In this document: piece by piece, positions 8,715 through 18,580 of the stretch
Layout of the letters: each line of letters opens with the position of its first letter
Numbering within the stretch: position 1 is the stretch's first letter
Assembly: GCA_019638625.1 (NCBI GenBank)
Contig: JAHBTK010000002.1
Coordinates: 248,001-312,000, forward strand
Length of the DNA stretch: 64,000 bases
Source of the DNA: Chitinophagaceae bacterium
GTDB taxonomy: Bacteria; Bacteroidota; Bacteroidia; Chitinophagales; Chitinophagaceae
Reading direction: 5' to 3'
Notes under the pieces: generated by a model
What the model saw: only the letters and a program-made list of their open reading frames with translations
Databases searched by the model: none
Told to the model about the DNA's origin: nothing
Position numbers and translations under genes: made by a program

Positions 8715-11264
8715 ATGACTGCTAATACCCCTGGATCAATTATAAAAAACAATTTTACAACAGACTACTCTTATAGGGAATCAATGGGAACGGATGTTGA
8801 TCTTTTACCAGACTGGGAAACATTTTTCAGTTCGCTTACACAGTTGGGGCCGGAAGAAACAGAGGACCGGCGGCAGAACATTTACCGCATGCTGCGCGAA
8901 AATGGCGTTACCTATAATATATATGGAGATCCTTCAGGGCTCAACCGCCCCTGGAACCTGGATATCATTCCCTATCTGCTGAGCCAGCGCGACTGGAAAA
9001 AAACCGAGTCCGGACTGGCGCAACGTGCTGAGCTGCTGAACCTCGTGTTGCAGGATATATACGGCGAACAGAAACTGATAAAAAACGGTGTATTGCCGGC
9101 AGAGCTGATATATAATCACAGCGGATTTTTAAGACAATGTGCCGGTATCCGGCAACTCCATACCCGTAGCCTGGTGTTGTACGCTGCAGACATCGCCCGA
9201 AGTACCGACGGTAAGTTGTGGGTGCTGAACGACCGGACTCAGGCGCCCTCCGGCTCCGGGTATGCGCTGGAAAACCGGCTGGCTATGGCCAGAATTTTGC
9301 CGGAGCTGTTCAACGGGTTGCAGGTACGGCATTTGTCTTCCTTCTTCGATACCATGCGCAATGCACTATATGAAACGGCCCCTTTCCAAAAACAGGATAC
9401 CCGTATTGTGGTGCTCACGCCGGGATCATCCAATGAAACCTATTTTGAACATTCCTATCTTTCTTCTTATCTCGGGTTTACCCTTGTGCAGGGCAACGAC
9501 CTGATGGTAAAGGATAACCATGTCTGGTTAAAAACAATCGGGGGATTGGAGAAAGTGGATGTGATATTGCGCCGGGTAGACGATGTTTTCTGCGACCCTT
9601 TGGAACTCAGGGAAGATTCGCAACTGGGGATACCCGGTTTGCTGCAGGCGGTAAGAAGCGGCAATGTCAGTATTGCCAATCCGCTCGGTTCGGGTATATT
9701 GGAAAATCCAGGACTGATGCCGTTTTTACACAGTGTCGCCAGGTATTTTCTCAATGAAGATCTCATTCTGTCCAATATAGCTTCCTGGTGGTGCGGACAA
9801 AAAAAGGAAATGGATTATGTGCTGGACAATATCTCCTCTCTCGTAATAAAACGTATCTGTAAAGGATCGGATAACCGGAACTCTATAGACGGAGCTTCGC
9901 TCAGCAGCGCTGAAATTGATAGTTTAAAACAGAAAATAAAAAGCCAGCCCTACTTGTATGTTGGACAGGAAAAAGTAAACATAACCCATACTCCTGCGCT
10001 GGTCAATGGAAACATTGAATCGGGCACCTCTCTTTTCCGGAGCTTCCTGGTGGGAAGCGACCACGGGTACACAGCTATGCCGGGAGGGCTGACACGTACG
10101 GCACAAAGAGAGAATACGTTTATTGTCTCCAACCAGATGGGGAGCGTGAGCAAGGATACCTGGGTGATTGCCCCCGAACCGGAGAATATCGATAGCTTCA
10201 AAGCGACCAAGGTGGAACCCTTTACGGAAACTGAAAAAAGGTATATTACCAGCCGTACTGCCGAAAATCTTTTTTGGGTAGGCCGCTATGCAGAAAGAGT
10301 GCTGGGAAATGCCAGGTTTATCCGGAATGTATTACAGTCGAGCATGGAAGGTAACCGCCACCACCAGAACGAACTGGAAGCAGAACGATACTTACTGGAA
10401 GCGATCACTCACTATACCTCTACCTACCCCGGCTTCCTGGACGAGGAAGACGCTGAAAAGAAGTTCAGTCATCCCTGGGATGAATTGAAGCACGTGTTAT
10501 TTGACGCCTCCAGGGCGGGTAGTCTTTTGTTTAATTTCAACCTGTTCTGCAGGGGAGTATATTCGGAAAGAGACCACTGGAGTACGGATACCTGGCGGCT
10601 GATCTGGAATATGGAGAAAGAAATGAGCGGGGTATCCTTAACGATCAGCCATATCAGGGCGCTGTCGGTGCTCGACAGCCTCATAACGTCTATGGTGGCC
10701 TTCATCGGGTTGAATGGCGAGAGTATCTCCAGGGAACAGGGCTGGGTGATGATGGATACGGGAAGAAAACTGGAAAGGTCGCTATTGCTGATAAACATGC
10801 TGCAAAATACCATGGTGGGCAAACACGATGCCAGCGTTGACTACAACCTTTATGAAGCATTGCTGAAAAGTAATGAGGCATTGGTAAACTACCGTTATAA
10901 ATTCAAACGTCCGCTGGAGCATTACCTGGCGCTGGAGCTGATGTTGCTGGACAACAACAACCCGAGGTCGCTGATCTATCAACTGGAACGCCTGAAAACC
11001 TACCTGGGTAAACTGCCGAAAATCCAGCAGGGCTATACCTTGCAGGAACATGAAAAAATTATTCTTGAAGCGCATTCCAGGCTGATGCTCGCCGGCAGGG
11101 AAACTTTTACCCGGTTGAACAAAAAAACAAATCAATACGTGAAGCTGAACAGCCTGTTGTCCGACATATATGGGTTACTGAGTGAAATAACCGGCGTGAT
11201 ATCCAAAACCTATTTCAAACACGCGCCGGGACAAAAGCAGTTGTTTACTATTGAGTCTTTTTAA
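8715..11264 (+). CDS. Circularly permuted ATP-grasp protein fused to an alpha-E domain
   Basis: About 849 residues from MTANTPGSII; a GTG at 8619 in frame would add 32 unlikely residues. The first 500 residues are CP_ATPgrasp_2 (DUF404/DUF407 type): NGVTYNIYGDPSGLNRPWNLD, LWVLNDRTQAPSGSGYALENR and the VILRRVDDVFCDPLELR region. The rest, from YITSRTAENLFWVGRYAERV, is the alpha-helical alpha-E (DUF403) domain, usually a separate gene. It lies 9 bases before a transglutaminase-like gene. Comparative genomics has predicted that this set makes an ATP-dependent peptide or amide bond; the substrate is unknown. Family assignment firm, reaction inferred. Confidence 0.88.
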   Translation: MTANTPGSIIKNNFTTDYSYRESMGTDVDLLPDWETFFSSLTQLGPEETEDRRQNIYRMLRENGVTYNIYGDPSGLNRPWNLDIIPYLLSQRDWKKTESGLAQRAELLNLVLQDIYGEQKLIKNGVLPAELIYNHSGFLRQCAGIRQLHTRSLVLYAADIARSTDGKLWVLNDRTQAPSGSGYALENRLAMARILPELFNGLQVRHLSSFFDTMRNALYETAPFQKQDTRIVVLTPGSSNETYFEHSYLSSYLGFTLVQGNDLMVKDNHVWLKTIGGLEKVDVILRRVDDVFCDPLELREDSQLGIPGLLQAVRSGNVSIANPLGSGILENPGLMPFLHSVARYFLNEDLILSNIASWWCGQKKEMDYVLDNISSLVIKRICKGSDNRNSIDGASLSSAEIDSLKQKIKSQPYLYVGQEKVNITHTPALVNGNIESGTSLFRSFLVGSDHGYTAMPGGLTRTAQRENTFIVSNQMGSVSKDTWVIAPEPENIDSFKATKVEPFTETEKRYITSRTAENLFWVGRYAERVLGNARFIRNVLQSSMEGNRHHQNELEAERYLLEAITHYTSTYPGFLDEEDAEKKFSHPWDELKHVLFDASRAGSLLFNFNLFCRGVYSERDHWSTDTWRLIWNMEKEMSGVSLTISHIRALSVLDSLITSMVAFIGLNGESISREQGWVMMDTGRKLERSLLLINMLQNTMVGKHDASVDYNLYEALLKSNEALVNYRYKFKRPLEHYLALELMLLDNNNPRSLIYQLERLKTYLGKLPKIQQGYTLQEHEKIILEAHSRLMLAGRETFTRLNKKTNQYVKLNSLLSDIYGLLSEITGVISKTYFKHAPGQKQLFTIESF

Positions 11265-11273
11265 ACATCTTGC

Positions 11274-12143
11274 ATGCAGTATAAAGTTACGCATACCACC
11301 GTCTACGAATATGAGGAAGCCGCGAGTTTGTGCCACAATCTTGCAATGCTGAAACCCAGGCACACCCCAACGCAAATTTGTAAAACGGTGAATGTGCTGA
11401 TATCTCCCGAACCGGATGTAGTAAACGAGTATGAAGATTTTTTTGGTAACAGGGTTTTCTATTTTGCCATCCAGCAGGAGCATAAGCAGTTGAACGTAAC
11501 CGTTACTTCTGTTGTAGAGAACACCGCTACCTCTTCCGGCATTTCGTACCCGGACATCGGCTGGGAGGAAGCCGTACAACAGTTAAAGGAACCCAACCCT
11601 GTGAACGCAGACCTGAAGCAGTTTGTTTCGGACACTCACATGACGGTGACTGACAGCCAGACGAAGCAATTTGCCTCGCAATCGTTCAAACCGGGAAAGG
11701 GCCTGGTGGCAGCCTGCAAGGACCTTGCCGAAAAGATCTGTAAGGAATTCAGTTATTCCCCGGGCTTCAGCACTATTGCCACGCCCGTAAAGATCATCAT
11801 GCAGAAAAAGAAAGGCGTCTGCCAGGATTTTGCGCATTTGGCCATTGCCTGTGTGCGTTCCATGGGGTTGGCAGCCAGGTATGTGAGCGGCTACCTGGAA
11901 ACCCTTCCGCCTGAAGGGGAAACCAAACTGGTTGGCGCGGATGCCAGCCATGCCTGGTTCTCGGTATTTGTACCCGGCGCAGGCTGGGTAGACTTTGACC
12001 CCACCAACAACCTGATGCCCTCCTCGCAGCATATCACCATCGGCTGGGGCCGCGACTATGCCGACGTTACACCATTAAAAGGAGTGATCCTCAGCGGGGG
12101 CAACCATAAACTGTCAGTGGCAGTGGATGTGCAACGTGTGTAA
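11274..12143 (+). CDS. Transglutaminase-like cysteine peptidase
   Basis: 289 residues, no signal peptide. An N-terminal beta domain (bacterial transglutaminase-like N region, YKVTHTTVYEYEEAASLCHNLA) precedes the transglutaminase core. The catalytic triad is Cys183 in KGVCQDFAHL, His226 in DASHAWFSV and Asp242 in DFDPTNN. The start lies 9 bases after the ATP-grasp/alpha-E gene, so both are surely co-transcribed. Proteins of this kind are thought to cut or transfer amide bonds made by their ATP-grasp partners. The exact peptide is unknown. It ends facing the convergent SDR gene. Confidence 0.9.
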   Translation: MQYKVTHTTVYEYEEAASLCHNLAMLKPRHTPTQICKTVNVLISPEPDVVNEYEDFFGNRVFYFAIQQEHKQLNVTVTSVVENTATSSGISYPDIGWEEAVQQLKEPNPVNADLKQFVSDTHMTVTDSQTKQFASQSFKPGKGLVAACKDLAEKICKEFSYSPGFSTIATPVKIIMQKKKGVCQDFAHLAIACVRSMGLAARYVSGYLETLPPEGETKLVGADASHAWFSVFVPGAGWVDFDPTNNLMPSSQHITIGWGRDYADVTPLKGVILSGGNHKLSVAVDVQRV

Positions 12144-12198
12144 GAACATCGGCATCAAAATCATACATTCACTTCCTGATATTATTGCTAAAATAATT

Positions 12199-12954
12199 TT
12201 AGTAGGTCGCTCTTCCCCCTGAAATATCAAAAATAAACCCGGTAGTGAAACTGCACTCATCGGATACGATCCAGGTGGATAATGCCGCCACTTCTTCTAC
12301 GGTTCCCATACGGCCCATCGGTATCTTCGCAGTCATATAAGCAAGTTGTTCCGGCGAAGTGTCCGCATTCATAGGCGTTTGTATAACGGCGGGGGCCAGC
12401 CCGTTCACCAGGATATTTTTTTGCGCGTACTCTTTTGCCACTCCCTTCACCAGTCCCGTGACGCCGGCTTTCATGGAAGAGTAACCGCACATACCGGGAT
12501 TGCCCTCTTTGCCGGCAATGGAAGCGATCAGTAAAATGCGTCCGTACCCGTTTCGTTCCATAGCCTCGATGGCATATCTGGTCACCAGGAAACTGCCCCG
12601 CAGGTTGATGCTGTATATTTTGTCAAATGCATCCACGGGGTATTCGGTAATATTTGTTGATGTGGGACCCACTATCCCCGCTGAATTGACCATAATATCC
12701 AGCTTGCCAAATAATGACACTGTCGCATGGACGGCAGCGGCCACCTCCGCTTCTTTGGAAATATCCGCAGCATGTACCGCGGCGCTGTATCCTTTATCAA
12801 TAAACTCCTGCCCTGTTTTCCGCAACAGCAATTCATTGTTATCCACCAGCATCACCCGGCCGCCTTCCTCCAGGATCCTTTGTGCAACTGCTTTTCCTAT
12901 ACCCACCGCGGCGCCTGTGACAAGGGCTGATTTACCTGTAAACCTATTGAACAT
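12199..12954 (-). CDS. Short-chain dehydrogenase/reductase (FabG-like)
   Basis: 251 residues, cytoplasmic. The NAD(P)-binding motif TGAAVGIG lies at 13-20, NSAG at 90-93 and the catalytic set Ser145, Tyr158, Lys162 (YSSMK). The acidic Asp38 after the second beta-strand (MLVDNN) favours NAD(H). The end ISGGRATY is usual for classical SDRs. The gene stands alone, convergent with the transglutaminase gene and divergent from the exported seven-gene operon with 65-110 bases between. The substrate cannot be told from the sequence. Confidence 0.9.
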   Translation of the reverse strand: MFNRFTGKSALVTGAAVGIGKAVAQRILEEGGRVMLVDNNELLLRKTGQEFIDKGYSAAVHAADISKEAEVAAAVHATVSLFGKLDIMVNSAGIVGPTSTNITEYPVDAFDKIYSINLRGSFLVTRYAIEAMERNGYGRILLIASIAGKEGNPGMCGYSSMKAGVTGLVKGVAKEYAQKNILVNGLAPAVIQTPMNADTSPEQLAYMTAKIPMGRMGTVEEVAALSTWIVSDECSFTTGFIFDISGGRATY

Positions 12955-12984
12955 ATATAAGTTGTTTATTTACGATTCCGGTTG

Positions 12985-13015
12985 TTTAAAGATGATACAA
13001 TAATCGCTATTTTTA
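12985..13015 (+). promoter_or_regulatory. Predicted promoter of the exported seven-gene operon
   Basis: TTTA (12985-12988), 19 bases, then TATTTTTA (13008-13015) resembles the Bacteroidota TTTG / TAnnTTTG promoter. Transcription would begin near 13022, which argues against translation from the GTG at 13020 and for the GTG at 13065. Confidence 0.45.
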
Positions 13016-13064
13016 ACAGGTGTACAAAACAACCGGAAAATTCCACTATAAACGCCTGAAGCCT

Positions 13065-13874
13065 GTGCATTCGTTTTTAATAAAATGTTACGGACTTCTT
13101 TTGATATGTTTCCTTACGCCGATCACAAAAGGGTTCTGCGCTACGGAAGCAGATAGCCTTTTAATAAAAAAACCGCAAATCGTGTTCCTGGTCAGCAGGG
13201 ACACGCACAACTATGAAGCAGATAAAACCATTCCGGTATTTGCTTCAAAACTGGAAAAACAATACGGGCTTGTTACCACCCTACTGATGGCGGAAGGCGA
13301 AAGAACGGCCGCTCATTTTCCCCGGTTACAGGAAGTGTTGGCAAAAGCCGACCTCCTGGTGATCTTTGCAAGAAGGCTGGCGCTGCCCCCGGAACAAATG
13401 AATATCATAAAAAACTGGTTTGACCGGGGAAAACCATTGGTGGGTATTCGTACTGCCAACCATGCTTTTTCTATTGCCAAAAATGAACTTAAACAGGGAT
13501 ATGTTGACTGGTGGGATTTTGTACCGGATATCCTGGGTTGCCTCAATGACGGGTATGGACCTGTGGAGCCTGGCACGGATGTATCGATAGCTAAAGAGCA
13601 AAAAAACCATGAAATTCTGAAAAACGTACCGGAAGCCTGGCACAGCAACGGTAATTTATATAGGGTTTCCGGTACAACGTTGATTACTCCGCTGCTGACG
13701 GGAAATGCCGGCGCTGATACACAGCCGATAGCCTGGACAAGACTGGCGGGAAAAAGCCGTATATTTTATACATCGCTCGGGCACCCGGATGATTTTACAG
13801 CGGCACCGTTTATTACGCTGTTGACCAATGCCGTCTTCTGGGCGCTGGAACTGAAAAAACCAAACACTCCCTAA
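13065..13874 (+). CDS. ThuA-like domain protein, exported
   Basis: About 269 residues from a GTG at 13065; an in-frame GTG at 13020 would give 284. There is no in-frame ATG near the start. The hydrophobic segment FLIKCYGLLLICFLTP and FCATEAD form a signal peptide. The mature part is a ThuA-like (class I glutamine amidotransferase-like) fold: IVFLVSRDTHNYEADKTIP, DLLVIFARRLALPPEQMNIIKNW, GIRTANHAF and FYTSLGHPDDF. ThuA-like proteins take part in 3-keto-sugar metabolism in some bacteria, but many are unassigned. First gene of a seven-gene operon, 12 bases before the next. Confidence 0.8.
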   Translation: MHSFLIKCYGLLLICFLTPITKGFCATEADSLLIKKPQIVFLVSRDTHNYEADKTIPVFASKLEKQYGLVTTLLMAEGERTAAHFPRLQEVLAKADLLVIFARRLALPPEQMNIIKNWFDRGKPLVGIRTANHAFSIAKNELKQGYVDWWDFVPDILGCLNDGYGPVEPGTDVSIAKEQKNHEILKNVPEAWHSNGNLYRVSGTTLITPLLTGNAGADTQPIAWTRLAGKSRIFYTSLGHPDDFTAAPFITLLTNAVFWALELKKPNTP

Positions 13875-13886
13875 ACCAAAAAACTA

Positions 13887-15242
13887 ATGAAACGCTTCGT
13901 GTACATATTATGGCTGCTCCTGTTTGGATATGATACCCCTGCCCAGGCCACCGATGGCTGGATGGGCGGTGTAGCCAAAGCCGATATCACCCCCACGGAA
14001 TCCATGTTCCTGGCAGGATATGCTTCCCGTACACACGAATCGGAGGGAACGCTGCATAAGCTTTGGGCAAAAGCTTTGGTGCTGCAGGATGCTGCCGGTA
14101 AACGATCTGTTCTGATCACAACCGACCTGCTGGGCATGCCCAAAGAAATGTCCGATAATATCAGGCAAAACCTGTATACCAAATTCGCTTTAACCAGGGC
14201 GCAGGTATTGATCAACAGTTCGCATACCCATACCGGCCCGGTGTTATACAATGCATTGTTTGACATATATGACCTGGATGAACATCAGCTCAAAAAAATC
14301 AGGTCTTATTCCGAAAAGCTGGAAACAACTATTACCAACCTTGTTGACAAGGCCATTAAAAACATGCAGCCTGTTGTACTGTCTTCACAAAACGGAGTGG
14401 TACGATTCCAGGTAAACAGGCGCAACAACAACGAGAGAACATTATTATCACAGGAAGAGTTGAAGGGTCCCAACGACTATGCGGTTCCGGTGATAAAAGT
14501 ACAGAATAAAAAAGGCAGGCTGCTGGCAATAGCGTTTGGGTATGCCTGTCATCCCACCGTTTTGGATAGCTATCAATGGTCGGGAGATTATCCGGGCTTT
14601 GCGCAACTGGCGCTGGAGAAAAATCACCCGGGCGCCATAGCCCTGTTTTTCCAGGGAGCGGGCGCCGACCAGAATCCACTACCGCGCCGCAGCGTACCAT
14701 TAGCTGAGCAATATGGCAAAGAACTGGCGGCCGCTGTGGAACGGGTGCTCAGGGAACCTATGCAGCTACTTTCACCCACGTTACGCGTTGCATACAAAGA
14801 GGTTCCGGTGGCTTTTGACCATCCACTGCCCGATACCGCGTTGCAGAAAATGGCTGTTAACGCGCAGGGCTACCAGCAACGCTGGGCAAGGCGGATGCTG
14901 GATATCATCAAAAAGAAAGAACCCTTCCCAACTGGTTATCCCTACCCGGTGCAGGTATGGAAATTAGGAGAGCAGGCGATGGTAAGCCTGGGAGGCGAGC
15001 TGGTAATACAATATGCCATCGACATCAAAAAAAAGTATGGTTCTAACAGTTTTGTGCTGGGATATTCAAATGATGTGATGTCATATATTCCATCTGAGAA
15101 AGTACTGGAAGAAGGCGGGTACGAAGGAGCCATGGCGCACTGGGTGTACGGACTCCCGGCTAAATGGGCGACGGGGATCCAGGAGCAAATTCTGACCGCC
15201 GTAGATGAGCTTATGGCAGAAGTTGAAAAAAGTACCGAATGA
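13887..15242 (+). CDS. Neutral/alkaline ceramidase-like hydrolase, exported (first copy)
   Basis: 451 residues with signal peptide (MKRFVYILWLLLFG). It matches the catalytic domain of the neutral ceramidase superfamily: VAKADITPTESMFLAGY at the start, SSHTHTGP (zinc His residues), YACHPTVL (third zinc His) and FFQGAGADQNP at the position of the ceramidase nucleophile loop. It lacks the C-terminal Ig-like domain of true neutral ceramidases, which are about 650 residues. It may hydrolyse an amide or ester bond in a lipid or sugar amide in the periplasm. Family good; ceramide as substrate is unproven. Confidence 0.82.
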   Translation: MKRFVYILWLLLFGYDTPAQATDGWMGGVAKADITPTESMFLAGYASRTHESEGTLHKLWAKALVLQDAAGKRSVLITTDLLGMPKEMSDNIRQNLYTKFALTRAQVLINSSHTHTGPVLYNALFDIYDLDEHQLKKIRSYSEKLETTITNLVDKAIKNMQPVVLSSQNGVVRFQVNRRNNNERTLLSQEELKGPNDYAVPVIKVQNKKGRLLAIAFGYACHPTVLDSYQWSGDYPGFAQLALEKNHPGAIALFFQGAGADQNPLPRRSVPLAEQYGKELAAAVERVLREPMQLLSPTLRVAYKEVPVAFDHPLPDTALQKMAVNAQGYQQRWARRMLDIIKKKEPFPTGYPYPVQVWKLGEQAMVSLGGELVIQYAIDIKKKYGSNSFVLGYSNDVMSYIPSEKVLEEGGYEGAMAHWVYGLPAKWATGIQEQILTAVDELMAEVEKSTE

Positions 15243-15282
15243 TTGTTTAAAATTATGGAGCAAACAAAAAATATATATTAGT

Positions 15283-16389
15283 ATGTCCACCAGCAAATAC
15301 CCGTCAGCTATACTGAAATGCTTTTTCATAAGCCTCGTACTTATTTTCAATTGTCTGCAGCCGAAAGGGCAGGATCGGCAGAACAGGGTGATGCAATACC
15401 GCACGGCTGACGGTCAATACAAAAAAGTGAAAACAAAGAGCGACTGGAAAATAAAAAAAGCGCAGGTGCTACAGGCTATGCAGGAGGTGATGGGAACTTT
15501 ACCCGTACGACCGGTCCCTGCGCCGGGTATAACCTATATTGACACATTTGACACCGACGCTTATACCCGCTACACCGTTCACCTGGACGTAGAGGAAAAT
15601 GAGACCCTGCCGGCATTGCTATACCTTCCTAAAACAAAGCCGCCATCAGGAAAATATCCGGCCATGCTGGCGCTCCATAGCACCGGCGCCAAAGGCAAAC
15701 AGCTTGTAGATAGCTTCAGCGCCGGTCCTTACCGCGCAATCGCTACCGAACTGGTACACTGCGGATATATCGTACTGGCGCCTGATTATCCGGGCTTCGG
15801 CGACTTGTCCAACCATGACTTTGAAAACGACCGTTACGAATCCGGAACAATGCAGGGCATCTTCAACCATATCCGCTGCATTGATTACCTGCAGTCAAGA
15901 GATGATGTAAATAAAGATAATATCGGCGTAATCGGTCACTCTTTAGGCGGGCACAATGCCATTTTTATGGCAGCCTTTGATGAAAGAGTGAAAGTGGTAG
16001 TATCCAGTTGCGGATGGACGCTCATGGATCATTACGATGCCGGGGTTTCGGTAACAGAAAGGTTCGGAGGTAAACTGGGTCCCTGGGCGCAGGACAGGTA
16101 TATGCCATTCGTCAGGACCAAATACAATTTGGATGCAGCGTTATTGCCTTTCGACTTTGATGAAATAATTGCGGCGATAGCGCCAAGGCATTTTTTTTCA
16201 AATTCGCCCATGGGTGATGAGAACTTTAATGTTGAAGGGGTAAGAAAAGGGATTGGTAATGCACAGCAAGCTTATAAGCTGAACCGTGCTGCAGACAGGA
16301 TAAACGCATATTACCCGGACGCGGGACATGATTTTCCCGAAACAATAAAAACAGCCGCCTACGAACTGCTGGACAAGGTTTTGAAATAA
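15283..16389 (+). CDS. Alpha/beta hydrolase (dienelactone hydrolase-like), exported
   Basis: About 368 residues from MSTSKYPSAI; an ATG at 15205 inside the previous gene is less likely because the signal peptide (ILKCFFISLVLIFNCLQPKGQ) follows the later start. The nucleophile elbow is GHSLGG (VIGHSLGGHNAIF), with YPDAGHDFP supplying the probable catalytic His, and the oxyanion region LALHSTGAKG. The fold resembles acetyl-xylan esterase/dienelactone hydrolases. It sits 40 bases after the ceramidase-like gene in the same operon, suggesting ester removal from the shared periplasmic substrate. Confidence 0.83.
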   Translation: MSTSKYPSAILKCFFISLVLIFNCLQPKGQDRQNRVMQYRTADGQYKKVKTKSDWKIKKAQVLQAMQEVMGTLPVRPVPAPGITYIDTFDTDAYTRYTVHLDVEENETLPALLYLPKTKPPSGKYPAMLALHSTGAKGKQLVDSFSAGPYRAIATELVHCGYIVLAPDYPGFGDLSNHDFENDRYESGTMQGIFNHIRCIDYLQSRDDVNKDNIGVIGHSLGGHNAIFMAAFDERVKVVVSSCGWTLMDHYDAGVSVTERFGGKLGPWAQDRYMPFVRTKYNLDAALLPFDFDEIIAAIAPRHFFSNSPMGDENFNVEGVRKGIGNAQQAYKLNRAADRINAYYPDAGHDFPETIKTAAYELLDKVLK

Positions 16390-16437
16390 ACAACCCGGAA
16401 ACCGGATGAAACGAAAAGCAAATAATAAATTCGTCGC

Positions 16438-18570
16438 ATGAAACCTGCTTACTTTCTGCTCACGGCATTATATGCCGCAATTGCCTTATCATCCTGCGGG
16501 GATGCCCCCTTAAAAATATATGACGATCCCAAAACCGTTGAGGAAGAAATAAAATCGTTTCAACTGGTTGAAGGCTTTGCTATAAAGAACGTAGCCGCAG
16601 AACCCGATATCGTTATGCCCGTTTCAATGGCCATAGACGAAGATGGTATTACCTATGTGGTACAGATGTCCGACTATCCTTTCATCCCTGATTCATTAAA
16701 TGGAAAATGTTCCATCAAAGTACTGTTTGACAACAATAATGACGGACTATATGACTCCTCTGTTTTGTTCGTGGGCGGGGTCCCCGATATCACCAGTGTA
16801 CTGCCTTATAAAAAAGGATTACTGGTGACGTCCGCACCTTATATTTTTTTCATGCAGGATACTACCGGCGATTTTGTAGCGGACAAAGTGGATACCCTGT
16901 TCAGCGGCTTTTTTACCGGCAACTCCGAAGCGCAGATCACCAACCTTACTTATGGACTGGACAACTGGATATATGCGAATAATCATGGACAGGCAGGGCA
17001 GGTAAAATTTCTTCTACAGCCAGGCAAAGAGCCGTTGTCTGTCACCGGCCAGGATTTCCGGTTCAGGCTGGACAAGGGCCTCTATGAAGCAGAAAGCGGC
17101 AACGGGCAGTTCGGGTTGGCTCTGAACGATCTGAACCATCGCTTTTATACCCAGAATACGCTTCACATTCAAACCAACCCTATCCCCTACCGTTATTTAC
17201 GAAGACACCCTTTCCTCTCCTCTTATCGTGCAGACAGGAATATCTCTGATCACGAACTGGAGATGTTCCAGTTGACACCGCCACCCTACTGGCGAAAAAC
17301 AAGAAGTGAAAGAAGGCAGCGCCAGTATGATTCTCTGAACCTGAATCGCATTGAATGGGCAGACAAACACTTCACCGGAGCCTCCGGCGCTACCTTCTAC
17401 GGAGGAGATGCTTTTCCTGTAGCATACTATGGTTCTGTGTTTACCGGAGAAGTGGCAGGCAACCTTATACACCGGGATGTACTGGTAAGAACAGAAAATG
17501 ATATTACCTACACCGCCAGCCGCGGGGAGAATGAAAAAGACAAAGAGTTCCTGGCATCTACAGACAGTTGGTTCCGACCGGCTTCATTTTACTCCGGCCC
17601 CGATGGCAACCTGTTTGTAGTGGACATGTATCGTCAGCATATAGAAACGCCGGTATCGATACCTGAAGATTTAAAAGAGGATATGGATTTCTATGCCGGA
17701 AATGATATGGGAAGAATTTTCCTGATCATGCCCAATGGATATAACGCTTCCGGTTACAGGCGTCCGGCGATGAGCCTGATGACATCCGCCGATCTGGTAC
17801 CACTCCTGGAACACCCGAATGCCTGGTGGCGCACACAGGCGCAAAGATTGCTGGTAGAGCGGCAGGACAAATCGGTAGCCGGTGACCTGCGGAAGATATT
17901 GAATTCTTCTCAGGCTGTCCCTGCCCGGCTACGCGCCTTATATACATTGGAAGGTCTGGATGCATTGAATGCAGAAGACGTATCGGTTGCGCTGAAGGAT
18001 AAAGATGCCGGACTGAGAGAACATGGCATTCAACTGGCAGAACGATTTCCAGTCCTTGCAAACGAGATCATTCGCCTGGTAGATGATCCGGCAAAATTTG
18101 TTGCCTTCCAGGCAGTGTTGAGCGCCGGCAATCTGCCCCCCGGTAAAGCGATTCCGGCACTGGTACACGCGCTGAACAGGTATCAAACGGATTCTTTATT
18201 TACCATAGCGGTATTAACCGCCCGGCCGGGTATTCAATCGCAGATGTTGCCGGCATTGGTAAAAGCAGGTTATTTTGAACCGGCTGGAAAGTTCAAAGAA
18301 ATGTATCTCGAAGCATTGGGTTATGCCTTCGGTCTGCAGGACCTTCCCGGGAATATGCCGGCATTGCTGGCCTTGTTGTCTGCGGAAACCGTAAAAAGGC
18401 AACCGGAATGGTTGAAAGCAGCCGCGAACGGGCTGATACGCGGTACTAAAGCTTCCAAACGGGAAAAACACTCACCGGAGCTGATCGCTTCCCTTAAGAA
18501 GCTGGCTGATCAGGCCGCTGATGAAGCCGTAAAAAAACAATTGACTGAAATTAATACTGAAGGAAAATAA
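16438..18570 (+). CDS. PVC-type membrane-bound dehydrogenase-like lipoprotein with HEAT-like C-terminus
   Basis: 710 residues. Lipobox LSSCGDA marks a lipoprotein. The N-terminal 430 residues form a beta-propeller of the putative membrane-bound dehydrogenase family (FQLVEGFAIKNVAAEPDIVMPVSMAIDEDG read in pieces; YGLDNWIYANNHGQ; FYSGPDGNLFVVDMYRQHIE). From about 445 onward helical HEAT-like repeats follow (LVPLLEHPNAWWRTQAQRLL). No CxxCH heme site of the cytochrome domain often fused in this family is present. The HiPIP gene 10 bases downstream could take its electrons; this is inferred. Substrate unknown. Confidence 0.8.
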   Translation: MKPAYFLLTALYAAIALSSCGDAPLKIYDDPKTVEEEIKSFQLVEGFAIKNVAAEPDIVMPVSMAIDEDGITYVVQMSDYPFIPDSLNGKCSIKVLFDNNNDGLYDSSVLFVGGVPDITSVLPYKKGLLVTSAPYIFFMQDTTGDFVADKVDTLFSGFFTGNSEAQITNLTYGLDNWIYANNHGQAGQVKFLLQPGKEPLSVTGQDFRFRLDKGLYEAESGNGQFGLALNDLNHRFYTQNTLHIQTNPIPYRYLRRHPFLSSYRADRNISDHELEMFQLTPPPYWRKTRSERRQRQYDSLNLNRIEWADKHFTGASGATFYGGDAFPVAYYGSVFTGEVAGNLIHRDVLVRTENDITYTASRGENEKDKEFLASTDSWFRPASFYSGPDGNLFVVDMYRQHIETPVSIPEDLKEDMDFYAGNDMGRIFLIMPNGYNASGYRRPAMSLMTSADLVPLLEHPNAWWRTQAQRLLVERQDKSVAGDLRKILNSSQAVPARLRALYTLEGLDALNAEDVSVALKDKDAGLREHGIQLAERFPVLANEIIRLVDDPAKFVAFQAVLSAGNLPPGKAIPALVHALNRYQTDSLFTIAVLTARPGIQSQMLPALVKAGYFEPAGKFKEMYLEALGYAFGLQDLPGNMPALLALLSAETVKRQPEWLKAAANGLIRGTKASKREKHSPELIASLKKLADQAADEAVKKQLTEINTEGK

Positions 18571-18580
18571 TCTGATAACA

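Noticed and set aside
13020..13064. GTG at 13020 as start of the ThuA-like gene
   Set aside because: A promoter-like TATTTTTA at 13008-13015 would place the transcript start on this codon; the GTG at 13065 is closer to the signal peptide.
13065..13874. Trehalose utilisation role for the ThuA-like protein
   Set aside because: No ThuB-like dehydrogenase, sugar ABC transporter or DUF1080 hydrolase is near, so the name would be misleading.
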